Assembly: GCA_026770615.1 (NCBI GenBank) | Contig: MU631317.1 | Span: 131,181-152,559, forward strand | DNA from: Pavlovales sp. CCMP2436 | Lineage: Eukaryota; Haptophyta; Pavlovophyceae; Pavlovales | DNA: 21,379 nucleotides | Direction: 5' to 3' | In this document: positions 1 to 7,383 of the stretch, one piece after another | How the letters are laid out: each line of letters opens with the position of its first letter | How positions within the stretch are numbered: position 1 is the first letter of the stretch | The notes under the pieces: generated by a model | What the model saw: only the letters and a program-made list of their open reading frames with translations | Told to the model about the DNA's origin: nothing | Databases searched by the model: none | Position numbers and translations under genes: made by a program

Positions 1-27
1 CCAGCTTGAATCCCTATCATAAGATTA

Positions 28-69
<42 letters not shown>

Positions 70-90
70 GTAATAATAATAATAATAACT
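1..90 (+). repeat. LINE 3'-tail motif plus (AAT)n microsatellite
   Basis: The first 18 bases, ccagcttgaatccctatc, occur again at 16709-16726 (+) and, on the minus strand, at 13577-13594 at the 3' end of the LINE described below. Here they are followed by about 60 bases of AAT/ATA repeat (29-88, one interruption near 70). The simplest reading is the 3' end of another LINE copy whose body lies to the left of the window, ending in a simple-repeat tail. The motif match is seen directly; the LINE assignment is inferred. Confidence 0.55.
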
Positions 91-535
91 GGATGAATGA
101 ATGAAAAGAACTCACTCGACTAAAGAGAGAGGGAGGCGGCTTGCACACGCGACGTCGGGCCTGCCGGCGCAGCACGCGCGCGAGAACGAGCCATACGCCG
201 TGGACCCACCAGCTCGCACGCACGACTCTCGCCTCGAGCGATGGTTTGGATTTCTTCGAGCCCAGGGCAGCTGTAGCCTGTAACTTGATTAAGTTTGCAG
301 TCTGGTGTGGATTAATAAGTTACAGTAAGTTTAATAACTTGGTGTGGATTATTGGTTATTTACTCTGGCATAACGTCTAAACCCTTGTATTGGCCGGGCC
401 CTATCATTGGCCATTTGCACAAACATGGGTTTCAAACTTCAACAGCTAGAAGTTCTGCGCCAAAATCCAAAGTGCTGGATAGCCCGCACTAGGCGCGTCC
501 TGCAAGCTAACATACGACCCTGTTCGCCCTCAGTG
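91..535. other. Intergenic stretch without a recognisable gene
   Basis: Short open frames here overlap on both strands and show no recognisable protein. Around 300-345 there is a small direct repeat (ggtgtggatta occurs twice). I see no RNA gene. Confidence 0.4.
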
Positions 536-614
536 TTATATTAATGTAGGGGGTTTCGGGCTGGCGGTACGTTTCAAGTTCAAGTCAGGCTGATCTAAGG
601 GCTCCGACGCAGGC
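536..614 (+). repeat. Dispersed repeat, copy A (inverted partner at 5686-5762)
   Basis: About 79 bases, beginning ttatattaatg and ending acgcaggc, match the reverse complement of 5686-5762 along the whole length. I count roughly ten mismatches and a two-base gap by eye. No coding content is recognisable. It probably belongs to a dispersed transposon family or its terminal region. Confidence 0.6.
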
Positions 615-1058
615 TCCTACGCGCTACGCCGAATTGGGGAGCTGGTAGAAGTGGTGGATGATGAGGAAGCCGAAAACAAAGCGCTGGAGTCGCTGCGCAA
701 CGCGGGGCCGCCCGACAGTGCGCGAGCAAGCGAGTCCATTGGTGATCCCAGCGGTGATGTATCGCTGGGAAGCGATGGGGTTCTGAATGTCGAGAACTCG
801 TTTGCGCGTGCAGGGCGCAGGCCGCAGCGCGGGGGCGCGGTGGAAGGACTGGTTGAAGAGGGAGCCGAAGGAGCCGAGACGTCGAGCGCGAGCGAGTCCA
901 CTTGATGGCGGGTTTGGGTTTTGAATGCCGTGAACTCGTTCGCGCGCGCATGGCGCGAGCAACCGCGCGGAGGCGCGGTGGATGAGGTAGTAGATGAAGC
1001 GTCCGTGATGGAGGTTGCCGATAGCAGTGTTATATTATCTACCGAAATATTTATGTAG
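594..1058 (+). pseudogene. Internally duplicated acidic open frame with one in-frame TGA
   Basis: I do not recognise this protein. From 594 the frame reads through acidic, Ser/Glu-rich sequence (a GELVEVVDDEEAENKALESL stretch near 636-695) to a TGA at 903-905, and then stays open in the same frame to a TAG at 1056-1058. Two homologous DNA segments in this frame, about 779-862 and 918-998, encode related peptides (VLNVENSFARAG and VLNAVNSFARAW). No ATG precedes the first part after the TGA at 591-593. It could be a decayed gene, an exon of a spliced gene, or chance openness in GC-rich DNA. Confidence 0.25.
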
Positions 1059-1691
1059 GAAAATATTTAGTTAGCTTTTTGGCGCGCTGGTGATAGGTCC
1101 AGTGTTCCCCGTGGATTAGCGGTTACGCCATTACCGGTGCCAGGCCGCAACATCTTAAATTTCAGCTGCTCAATTGTGGTCGAGTATTTTGATAGACAGA
1201 AAGAAAGAAAAAAATCACTTAACACCAAATCGAAGCAAGGGGAAACTGTGAAAAGGGCCAGGTCTCGGAAGGGGACGGACGAAATGCGTCTACCTCACAG
1301 TCGAACCACCTCGTAGGTCGCCGAGTGTGTGGCCAAGCGTCTTGCTGGAGGCCATCTGCCGGGTTATATACCGACCTTATCTGCGACTTCATCAATGAGT
1401 GGGAGGAGGCCGCCGGCAAGGCGTGGTCCTCGTCTAGGAAATGACGGGATAGAGTTCCAATACGCTTCGCTTCCGGCCCGCTTTGGAGTCTCTAAATAAA
1501 AGTGGCCAATATAAATATAGGAACCATTTAGACGTTGAACGGTTAGTTCATCATATAATCGTTCTAAAATTTAACTGAATGTCTAAGTTTTACATAAGCG
1601 TAAACAAATAGTCAATAACTAATAGTGATACTAATACAGCGCGCAGTAACTACAACTTAACTTTGACTTCGAGATAAGCGCGGGACTAGGC
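1059..1691. other. AT-rich spacer downstream of the NDUFAF7-like gene
   Basis: A short A/G-rich run (about 1196-1216) and an AT-rich tract (about 1500-1640) are the only visible structure. It is the 3' flank of the minus-strand gene that ends at 1692. Short frames at 1219-1419 look like chance openings. Confidence 0.4.
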
Positions 1692-3146
1692 TCATCCCTC
1701 ACGGAAAGCTACTGGCGTCCCCGTCTGTTCGTCGCAGAAAGCGAGCGCCTTGTACTCCTCGCCCATGCCAGGCACCGCGACCAGCCGCTCGGCAGCGGCA
1801 ACCAGCGTGCGCGCCTCCTCGGCGCTCGCCTTTTTGAGCAGCGCGTTCACGCGCGCCTCGAGGCCGAGCCCGCCGAGCAACTCGCGCTGCGTGCCGATCG
1901 CGCCGAGGGTGATCCCCGGCACGGCGCGCACGGCGTCTCGCAGCGCGCCAAAGTCGACGAGCGCGGAGAGGTCCGCGTCGCCGGGCTGCTCGAGCAGCTG
2001 GACGAAGCGGTGGTCGATGATCGCGCGCGCGCTGTCGGCCACCGGGCCGTGCGTGGGCCCGTAGTCGATCATGAGCGCGGCGCCGCGCGACGCGGCGAGC
2101 TCGCGCGCGACGGCCGTCGCGAAGTCGAGCGCGAGCGGGCACACCTCCACCTCGATGCCCTCCGCGGGCACCTCGCCGTCCAGTGGCCCAGCCGCGGCGC
2201 TCAGGCGCCGAATCGCCACACCGGGCCTGCCGAGCGGCGCGGGGTGCGCGGCGGCCGGTACCGGCGTGGCGGGAGGCGTCGGCGGGAGGAGGTGGCCGTA
2301 GATCACGGCGGCGGGCGTTGCGGCCGGCGCGAGCACGAACCTGAGCTGGTGTGCACCCGTGGCGGACGGGTCCTCCGTTACCTCGTCTGAGACGTCCACC
2401 AGCACCTCGCGCCACGGCCCGACAGGCGAAGTGGGCGTTGCGGGCGCGCGGCGGAACTTGTGCACGGGCAGCGCGTCGAGGAACTCGTGCGCGATGAAGA
2501 TGGAGGGGATGCGCTCCGCGGCCTCTCGCGCGGCTGGGAGGCCCGAGGGCGCCAGGACGGCAGAGTCGGGCTGCGCGGGCGCGAGGAGGTCGCGCAGGCT
2601 GTCGTGCCACGAGACTGGGAGGCCGCCGTCGCGCGTGCGCACGGGCGCGTCGAGGGCGCCCCCATCAGAGCTGCCCACGGCGCAGAGCACCTCGCGCTGA
2701 CGCTTGCGCATCCACGGGGACACCTCGATCAGGTCGAGGCGAGCGCCACGCGCGAGGTGCTCGTGGCGCGCGATGACGCGCAGCATGTCCGACATGAGCG
2801 TGCCGCGCCCCGGCCCGGCCTCGACGATGCGCACCGCCCGCGGCTCGCCCATCTGCCGCCACATTGCCACCACCCACACGCCGACGAGCTCGCCGTAGAC
2901 CTGCGAGATCTCCGGGCCGGTGATGAAGTCGCCGCCCCGGCCAAAGACGTCGCGCTTCATGTAGTAGCCGTGCGCCGGGTGCGTCAGGCAGGTGCGCATG
3001 TAGTCGACAAACGTCATGGGCCCGCGGAAGCGGATCTGCTGCACGACCTCGTTGAGCAGCGAGCGGTCCGGCGTCGATGAGAGCAGCGCGCGCTGGCCCG
3101 CGCCCCCCGCTCGAAGCCGGCGGAGGATGGCTCCCCCGACCGCCAT
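1692..3146 (-). CDS. NDUFAF7: NDUFAF7/MidA-like protein arginine methyltransferase, mitochondrial complex I assembly
   Basis: This is a 484-residue, intronless homologue of the MidA/NDUFAF7 family (SAM-dependent methyltransferases, DUF185). In animals NDUFAF7 dimethylates an arginine of NDUFS2 during early complex I assembly in the mitochondrial matrix. Visible landmarks are GDFITGPEISQVYGELVG (residues 72-89), the SAM-binding VEAGPGRGTLMSDMLR (108-123), SIFIAHEFLDALPVHKF (215-231), LMIDYG (358-363), GDADLSALVDF (389-399) and the C-terminal VPGMGEEYKALAF (458-470). I chose the ATG at 3146 because it begins an Arg/Ala-rich, acid-poor leader that looks like a mitochondrial presequence. The open frame continues upstream to 3347, but that part translates AT-rich and poly-C DNA. 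A Pro/Ala-rich insertion (about 275-325) is family-atypical. The family assignment is strong; the methylation target here is inferred. Confidence 0.93.
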   Translation of the reverse strand: MAVGGAILRRLRAGGAGQRALLSSTPDRSLLNEVVQQIRFRGPMTFVDYMRTCLTHPAHGYYMKRDVFGRGGDFITGPEISQVYGELVGVWVVAMWRQMGEPRAVRIVEAGPGRGTLMSDMLRVIARHEHLARGARLDLIEVSPWMRKRQREVLCAVGSSDGGALDAPVRTRDGGLPVSWHDSLRDLLAPAQPDSAVLAPSGLPAAREAAERIPSIFIAHEFLDALPVHKFRRAPATPTSPVGPWREVLVDVSDEVTEDPSATGAHQLRFVLAPAATPAAVIYGHLLPPTPPATPVPAAAHPAPLGRPGVAIRRLSAAAGPLDGEVPAEGIEVEVCPLALDFATAVARELAASRGAALMIDYGPTHGPVADSARAIIDHRFVQLLEQPGDADLSALVDFGALRDAVRAVPGITLGAIGTQRELLGGLGLEARVNALLKKASAEEARTLVAAAERLVAVPGMGEEYKALAFCDEQTGTPVAFREG

Positions 3147-3617
3147 CCACGAGCACGTCTGGGCGGCGTCGGTCGCGATGGCGCGGAGCGGGTCGAATCG
3201 AAATCGACGCCGGTAATAAAACAAATAAATATTATTATATTTTACGAACCCCCCCCCCCCTAAATGCGCAGGAACCTGCGCGCATAAACTGTACGAGCTT
3301 TTATAGGTGCGTTGGTGGGAAGGGGGTGGCAGCGTGCGTCCGAACAAAGTAGTTCAGGCACTATTCAAATATAAGATTTTTAAATACATAAATGCGCGCA
3401 TAAGCTGTACGAGCCATTTACAGGTGCGTTGGTGTGCGTGTGTGTGTGGGGTGTGTGAGGGGAGGGGAGGGGGGGAAGGGAGGGGGAGGGGAGGGCAGAG
3501 CCGATCGCATCCGCTCTCCGTCATTTTCATCCGCTCTAATTTTAAAAGGGAACGCATTTTAAACTCGCAACAAGCCGATACAGTACCCAGAAAATGCTCC
3601 CAGAAAATGACGGGGAC
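3147..3617. promoter_or_regulatory. Upstream region of the NDUFAF7-like gene with a direct repeat
   Basis: This is the 5' flank of the minus-strand gene starting at 3146. It holds a C run at about 3249-3260, two copies of a roughly 41-base direct repeat (3277-3317 and 3393-3434, both beginning tgcgcgcataa and ending gtgcgttggtg), and a G/A-rich tract at 3437-3497. A promoter is expected here but no specific element can be named. Confidence 0.35.
3277..3434 (+). repeat. Direct repeat pair upstream of the NDUFAF7-like gene
   Basis: The segments 3277-3317 and 3393-3434 align with only a few differences. They share tgcgcgcataa, ctgtacgagc and aggtgcgttggtg in the same order. They lie 130-290 bases upstream of the chosen ATG. 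They could be promoter repeats or the ends of a small inserted or duplicated segment. Confidence 0.6.
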
Positions 3618-3623
3618 AACTTC

Positions 3624-3780
3624 GCCGGCTCTTAGAAAGCCCCGCAGGGCCCCCGGGGGCCCCGCCGGAGGCGCCTATGTGACTAACATATAACTAACTT
3701 GTCACATAGCCCGGGGGCCCACGGGGCCCCAGGGGCCCCGCGGATAATCCCCGTACGTTACGCCTTTTCTAAGAGCCGGC
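3624..3780. mobile_element. 157-bp foldback/MITE-like element with 15-bp perfect TIRs
   Basis: The 15 bases at 3624-3638 (gccggctcttagaaa) are exactly inverted at 3766-3780. The bases aacttc occur immediately outside both ends (3618-3623 and 3781-3786), as a 6-bp target-site duplication would. Inside are GC-rich, partly palindromic arms and a central inverted pair tatgtgac (3676-3683) / gtcacata (3701-3708) around an AT-rich loop. There is no coding capacity, so it is non-autonomous. The terminal gccggc is itself palindromic, so the exact TSD boundary could shift by a base. Confidence 0.82.
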
Positions 3781-3941
3781 AACTTCGGGACTTGGTCCGA
3801 CACCTGATTCTGGTATTGATGTATTCTCCGATATTAAAGAGGAAGTCCAGTATCGAGCCTAGGGTTAGATGTTAAGGTTAAGGTGTCTAAAGTTTGCGCG
3901 AAATAGTTTGCTGGCGACAAACACTCAAACTCTTCTGAACA

Positions 3942-4130
3942 TTAACAAACGAGTTCGGTGAACGCGGGACCGCCTGCGGTGCAGAATGTCTGCGCGCGGG
4001 CCTGCATCGGGCCGGTGTTCCCGGCGGGCGTGTGGACGAAGTCGAGGTTGATCTTGATGAGCATGATGCGCTCGCCCGGAAGCGCACCAAGCTCATCAAG
4101 GTATTCGCCCTTGTCATTTTGAATGAGCAT
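3942..4130 (-). CDS. Small hypothetical protein, 62 residues
   Basis: I do not recognise this frame. It starts at an ATG (4130), ends at a TAA, and has a balanced composition with a hydrophobic-acidic core (PGERIMLIKINLDFVHTPAG). It differs from the Arg/Pro/Ala-rich shadow frames common elsewhere in the window. A TATATA-like run lies about 15 bases upstream of the ATG (near 4140-4146). It could be a real small gene, a terminal exon, or a fragment of a degraded gene. No signal peptide or membrane segment is evident. Confidence 0.3.
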   Translation of the reverse strand: MLIQNDKGEYLDELGALPGERIMLIKINLDFVHTPAGNTGPMQARAQTFCTAGGPAFTELVC

Positions 4131-4398
4131 ACATTTAGCGTATATATTCTCGCTCAGGTCTCACGGGCCACGGTCAAGCGTCATCTCGGTGTGTGGGGAG
4201 CCAGCATCGGACGTGTGCCGCCCCCAACCCGATCACATCCCCCCGAATTCGACCGCCGCGCCGCACCAGCCACGTTTCGTCGGCCTCGGAGCCCCAAGGG
4301 CCCCCTCAAAGGGGAGCCTGATTCGGACATGTGAGGACAACCCCAATCCGACCACCTCGGAGCCTTGGCGCGAACAGCTTGCTTTCTAGCGGTCGAAG

Positions 4399-5556
4399 AT
4401 GGCCATGCGGCTGCCCGGCCTGCCCGCCGCCCTCATCGCGGGTCGGCGCCACCTCGGCGGGCTGGCTGGGCTGCCCACGGCCTTTGACAGCGGCCGGTTC
4501 TGCCCGCCGCACTACGGGTACGGCGCCAAGCGTCTGGCCAAGTGCGAGACAGACGAGGCGGACACGCTGCTGATTGGAGGCGGGGTCTACGGCAACCCCG
4601 AGGCGCTCGACGCGATCGAGCGGCGCTTCCAGCAGGAGCGCGTCTTGGCGGGTTCCACAGGGCAGGTGCGCGTCGTGCTCAACGGCGACTTCAACTTTCT
4701 CAACGCCACTCCTCAAGCGTGGGAGGCGGTGAACAGGCGGGTTTACGCGGCCGCGCCCGACGGCTGGTCGGCTACGCTGGGGAACGTCGAGTTCGAGGCG
4801 GCGCGGCTTGGCGGCCTCGAGTTTGCCAGCGGCTGTGGCTGCGCCTACCCCGACTGGGTAGCTGACGACGTGGTCCGTCGGAGCAACGAGATCGTACAGC
4901 GGCTGAGGCAGTCGGCCTTCGACGCGCCCACGTGGACCTGCGACTGGCTCAAGACGCTTCCCATGTACGCCGCCTGCCGCGTGGGCACCGCGCGCGTGTC
5001 CATTGTGCACGGCGACCCGCTCGCGCTCGCGGGGTGGTCACTCTCCGCCGAGCTGCTCAACGAGGTGCGCGTGGCTGAGTGGCTGGGGCAGGCAGACGCG
5101 GACCTATTCGCCTCTAGCCACACGTGCATCGCGCACGCGCGGGAGATCCCGCGCGAGGACCCACGCGGGCCCGGCGCGGTCTTCAACAACGGGGCTGCGG
5201 GCATGCCCAACTTTGCCCACGTACGTTGGGGCGTGTTGACGCGCGTGAGTGCCGACTGGAAGCGCGTGCCGGCTGACTCGCTCTACGGAATCGTGCTGGG
5301 CGCGCACGGCGTGCGCGTGGACGCGATTCCCGTGCGCTACGACGTGGATGGCTGGCAGCGTACCTTCGACTCCTGGTGGACCGAGGGCTCGGCAGCGCGC
5401 GTAAGCTACTCCGGGCGGATAGCGCACGGGCTGCGCGGCTGGACGGTCGAGGACGCGTACCCCGCGCAGGGAATCCAGCGGGCGACGCGGGCGCGCAGCG
5501 TGGCGGCCAGCTGCGGACCTGGCGGCGGCATATGCGGCAGCGAGGCGCTCGCTTGA
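4399..5556 (+). CDS. Calcineurin-like metallophosphoesterase, divergent active site
   Basis: This 385-residue intronless gene encodes a protein of the calcineurin-like phosphoesterase fold. The motif order is visible: DTLLIGGGVYGNPEALD (residues 55-71, motif I), VVLNGDFNF (92-100, motif II), TLGNVEFE (126-133, motif III), SIVHGDP (201-207) and FASSHTCIAH (237-246), followed by VFNNGAAGMPNF (261-272). Relative to the usual D-x-H, GDxxD, GNHE/D and GHxH pattern, the first Asp/His pair, the motif III His and the final His are replaced (GxVYGN, GNVE, SHTC). From memory, bacterial relatives carrying GCGCAYP (residues 146-152 here) show similar substitutions, so this may be a family trait rather than decay. 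The ATG at 4399 follows an in-frame TAG at 4387-4389. The Arg-rich N-terminus might be an organelle leader. Substrate is unknown. Confidence 0.85.
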   Translation: MAMRLPGLPAALIAGRRHLGGLAGLPTAFDSGRFCPPHYGYGAKRLAKCETDEADTLLIGGGVYGNPEALDAIERRFQQERVLAGSTGQVRVVLNGDFNFLNATPQAWEAVNRRVYAAAPDGWSATLGNVEFEAARLGGLEFASGCGCAYPDWVADDVVRRSNEIVQRLRQSAFDAPTWTCDWLKTLPMYAACRVGTARVSIVHGDPLALAGWSLSAELLNEVRVAEWLGQADADLFASSHTCIAHAREIPREDPRGPGAVFNNGAAGMPNFAHVRWGVLTRVSADWKRVPADSLYGIVLGAHGVRVDAIPVRYDVDGWQRTFDSWWTEGSAARVSYSGRIAHGLRGWTVEDAYPAQGIQRATRARSVAASCGPGGGICGSEALA

Positions 5557-6057
5557 GGGAGCCTCGTTTCGTTCATGCTGTATCATCACGTGTACATCAT
5601 AATCTTTTTCAATCATATTTTCCATGGGATTAATTATGTATAAGAACTGATTTCTAGTTTAATAATCATATGTAATTATATAACTGCCTGTGTTGGAGCG
5701 CTAAGATCAGCTTGACTTAACCTTGAAACACCGCAAGCCCGAACCCCCCTTCATTAATATAATCATAGAACAAATAGGCCGCGTCGAAATAGATAACTAC
5801 ATCACTACGTTGGATATAATTTACAAAATATCCGAGGCAACCAACTTCAACTTACTACACAAAAACGAAAAAAATAGATAATTATCTAATCCTCTGGTTT
5901 AGTAGTGTATCATGCAGCCTAGAAAACCAGATATTGTCCAGCGGTAATGCATGCACCCTAACCCCGATCACGGATCGCGGAGTTGGCCGCCGAAACCGAG
6001 CCAGAGGCCGCCTGGCAGCGCCGCGCCCGACGGAGCCGGCAGGCAGCGGCACCCCCG
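5557..6057. other. AT-rich spacer between convergent genes
   Basis: The metallophosphoesterase gene and the STIMATE-like gene converge on this interval, so it should hold both 3' UTRs. It contains the dispersed repeat copy at 5686-5762 and is AT-rich from 5580 to about 5930. I see no gene in it. Confidence 0.5.
5686..5762 (-). repeat. Dispersed repeat, copy B (inverted relative to 536-614)
   Basis: Read on the minus strand, this segment begins ttatattaatg, passes through ttcgggct and agtcaagctgatct, and ends acacaggc. That is the same order as copy A about 5 kb away in the opposite orientation. No open frame or target duplication could be assigned. Confidence 0.6.
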
Positions 6058-6903
6058 TCATTCTTCGTCGCCGAATTCGACATGCGCTAGCCCGTCTCTC
6101 GAGCCGCGCTGCCGCTGCGCGCCACGGATAAGCGTGCGCGACTCTGGCGCGGTTGGGGCGGACTCCAAGCTGCTCGGCCCCGCCGCCATGTACTCCTGCC
6201 GCGAGAGCGTGGGGCAGATGACCCCGTCCTTTGTACCCCGCGCCGAGAACGGGCGCAGCTGCAAAAAGTTGTCCTGCGCCCAGAGTTGGATAACATTCAA
6301 AACCAAGGGGGCGACGACGAGCACTACAAACACCTCGAATTTCGGGAAGGGTTCGAGTGGCCTCAGCACCCGCATTCCAGCGGAGTGGAGCGGGAGCGCG
6401 GCCGCGAGGATGACCGCCGCGACGATCGCCTTGGCGACCGTGACAACGAATAGCCAGAGCAGCGTCTGGCTCGCCCAGCGAGAGAGGGCGGGAGGTGTGC
6501 CATAGTGGCCCGTTGAAGCCATCTCGAGGAGCGCTTGCTGGCAGCTCGAGGGCAGAGGCCAGTCGGCGCACATGGAGAGGATCACCTCGGCAGTGCGGAG
6601 CACATAGTACGAGACGCAGGTCCCCAGGGTCGTGTCGAGGACGAGGTTCACGACGTACCAGGCGCACGGGCTCGTCGTCGTGTGGAGGTGCAGACGCACC
6701 AAGACGAGTTCTGAGAGGGCGACATTCTGCAGGTGGCCAACGCCCGACGAGATGGCCTGCTTGGACGAGTCGAAGAGCCATATCAGGTAGGGCCGGCGCG
6801 GCGTCTCGAGCTGGCGCTTATACGCGAGCGTCGAGAGCGCGCCGAAGCCGAGCAGGCCCTGGACCGCGATGCCCCACGCGTCGAGCAGCGAGCACTCGGT
6901 CAT
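6058..6903 (-). CDS. STIMATE: STIMATE/TMEM110-like multi-pass ER membrane protein
   Basis: This 281-residue intronless protein matches the TMEM110/STIMATE family (Pfam 'vacuolar membrane protein', yeast YPL162C relatives). Animal STIMATE is an ER protein that promotes STIM1 activation at ER-plasma membrane junctions. Its role in protists is not established. Signature blocks are CSLLDAWGIAVQGLLGFGAL (residues 4-23, first membrane segment), RRPYLIWLFDSSKQ (36-49) with a following H and N (57, 60), and PCAWYVVNLVLDTTLGT (79-95). Further hydrophobic segments lie at about 147-170 and 189-207. The C-terminal 70 residues are hydrophilic and probably cytosolic. Length is close to the animal proteins. 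The ATG at 6903 sits just upstream of the conserved core. It lies head to head with the SLC35F-like gene, sharing a 480-base 5' region. Confidence 0.88.
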   Translation of the reverse strand: MTECSLLDAWGIAVQGLLGFGALSTLAYKRQLETPRRPYLIWLFDSSKQAISSGVGHLQNVALSELVLVRLHLHTTTSPCAWYVVNLVLDTTLGTCVSYYVLRTAEVILSMCADWPLPSSCQQALLEMASTGHYGTPPALSRWASQTLLWLFVVTVAKAIVAAVILAAALPLHSAGMRVLRPLEPFPKFEVFVVLVVAPLVLNVIQLWAQDNFLQLRPFSARGTKDGVICPTLSRQEYMAAGPSSLESAPTAPESRTLIRGAQRQRGSRDGLAHVEFGDEE

Positions 6904-7383
6904 TGCGCGCCGAGAGGACCCTCGCGCCGAGGGCTAGCAGCACTGTGCGAGGGACAGCAGCGCCGGGGGATAGCACTGTAGCCTCGCGCGCCCCCTCCCC
7001 TCCCCCGTCGGAGGTAACACGCGGACCTCGCTCAGCGGATCTCGGGCGGGCCGTTCGCGTTCAGCCTGATTTTAAAATGTATGTACCTTCCTGCAGAGGC
7101 GCTCTGGCGTTGGCGCAGTGGGAACTGCTGTCCATCGGCGTGGCAAGCAGCGCTCACTGTATACGAGAGGGGGGTGTGCCAACTCCGGAACCAATCACCG
7201 CAAGGCGCAACAGCTTCTTCCGTGGCCTCCGAGATTTTTAAATATGGGTGGATCCAGCATGGCGGGCCACTGGGTTTTGCCCGCGCTGGCTGGATCTCGC
7301 ATAGCGTTGGGTGCATAGCGTTGGTACCACGCATCGGCCGCACCGTGAGGTGACGCAGGTTTGACGCACACGCACCCAGTGAG
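6904..7383. promoter_or_regulatory. Shared upstream region of two divergent membrane-protein genes
   Basis: Divergent starts at 6903 (-) and 7384 (+) leave 480 bases that must hold both promoters and 5' leaders, possibly as a bidirectional promoter. It contains a decayed copy of the SLC35F-like gene's first coding segment (7259-7293) and a short tandem repeat, gcatagcgttgg, near 7299-7324. No specific promoter motif is claimed. Confidence 0.4.
7259..7318 (+). pseudogene. Upstream partial duplicate of the SLC35F-like first coding segment
   Basis: An ATG at 7259 opens a 19-codon frame, MAGHWVLPALAG and so on, ending at TAG 7316-7318. About 34 bases (7260-7293) closely match 7420-7453 inside the downstream gene, which encodes WAGYWVLPALV. 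It is either a relic of a local duplication or an upstream open reading frame or alternative start exon. Splicing cannot be judged from sequence alone. Confidence 0.5.

Noticed and set aside
595..951. 118-residue minus-strand frame
   Set aside because: Arg/Pro/His-rich, overlapping two other open frames over the same duplicated DNA; no sign of coding.
3147..3347. Upstream 67-codon extension of the NDUFAF7-like frame
   Set aside because: It crosses a C run and AT-rich DNA. The ATG at 3146 starts a plausible mitochondrial leader at family-typical length.
4306..5010. 234-residue minus-strand frame opposite the metallophosphoesterase gene
   Set aside because: It is antisense to a gene with clear family motifs and has no recognisable domain.
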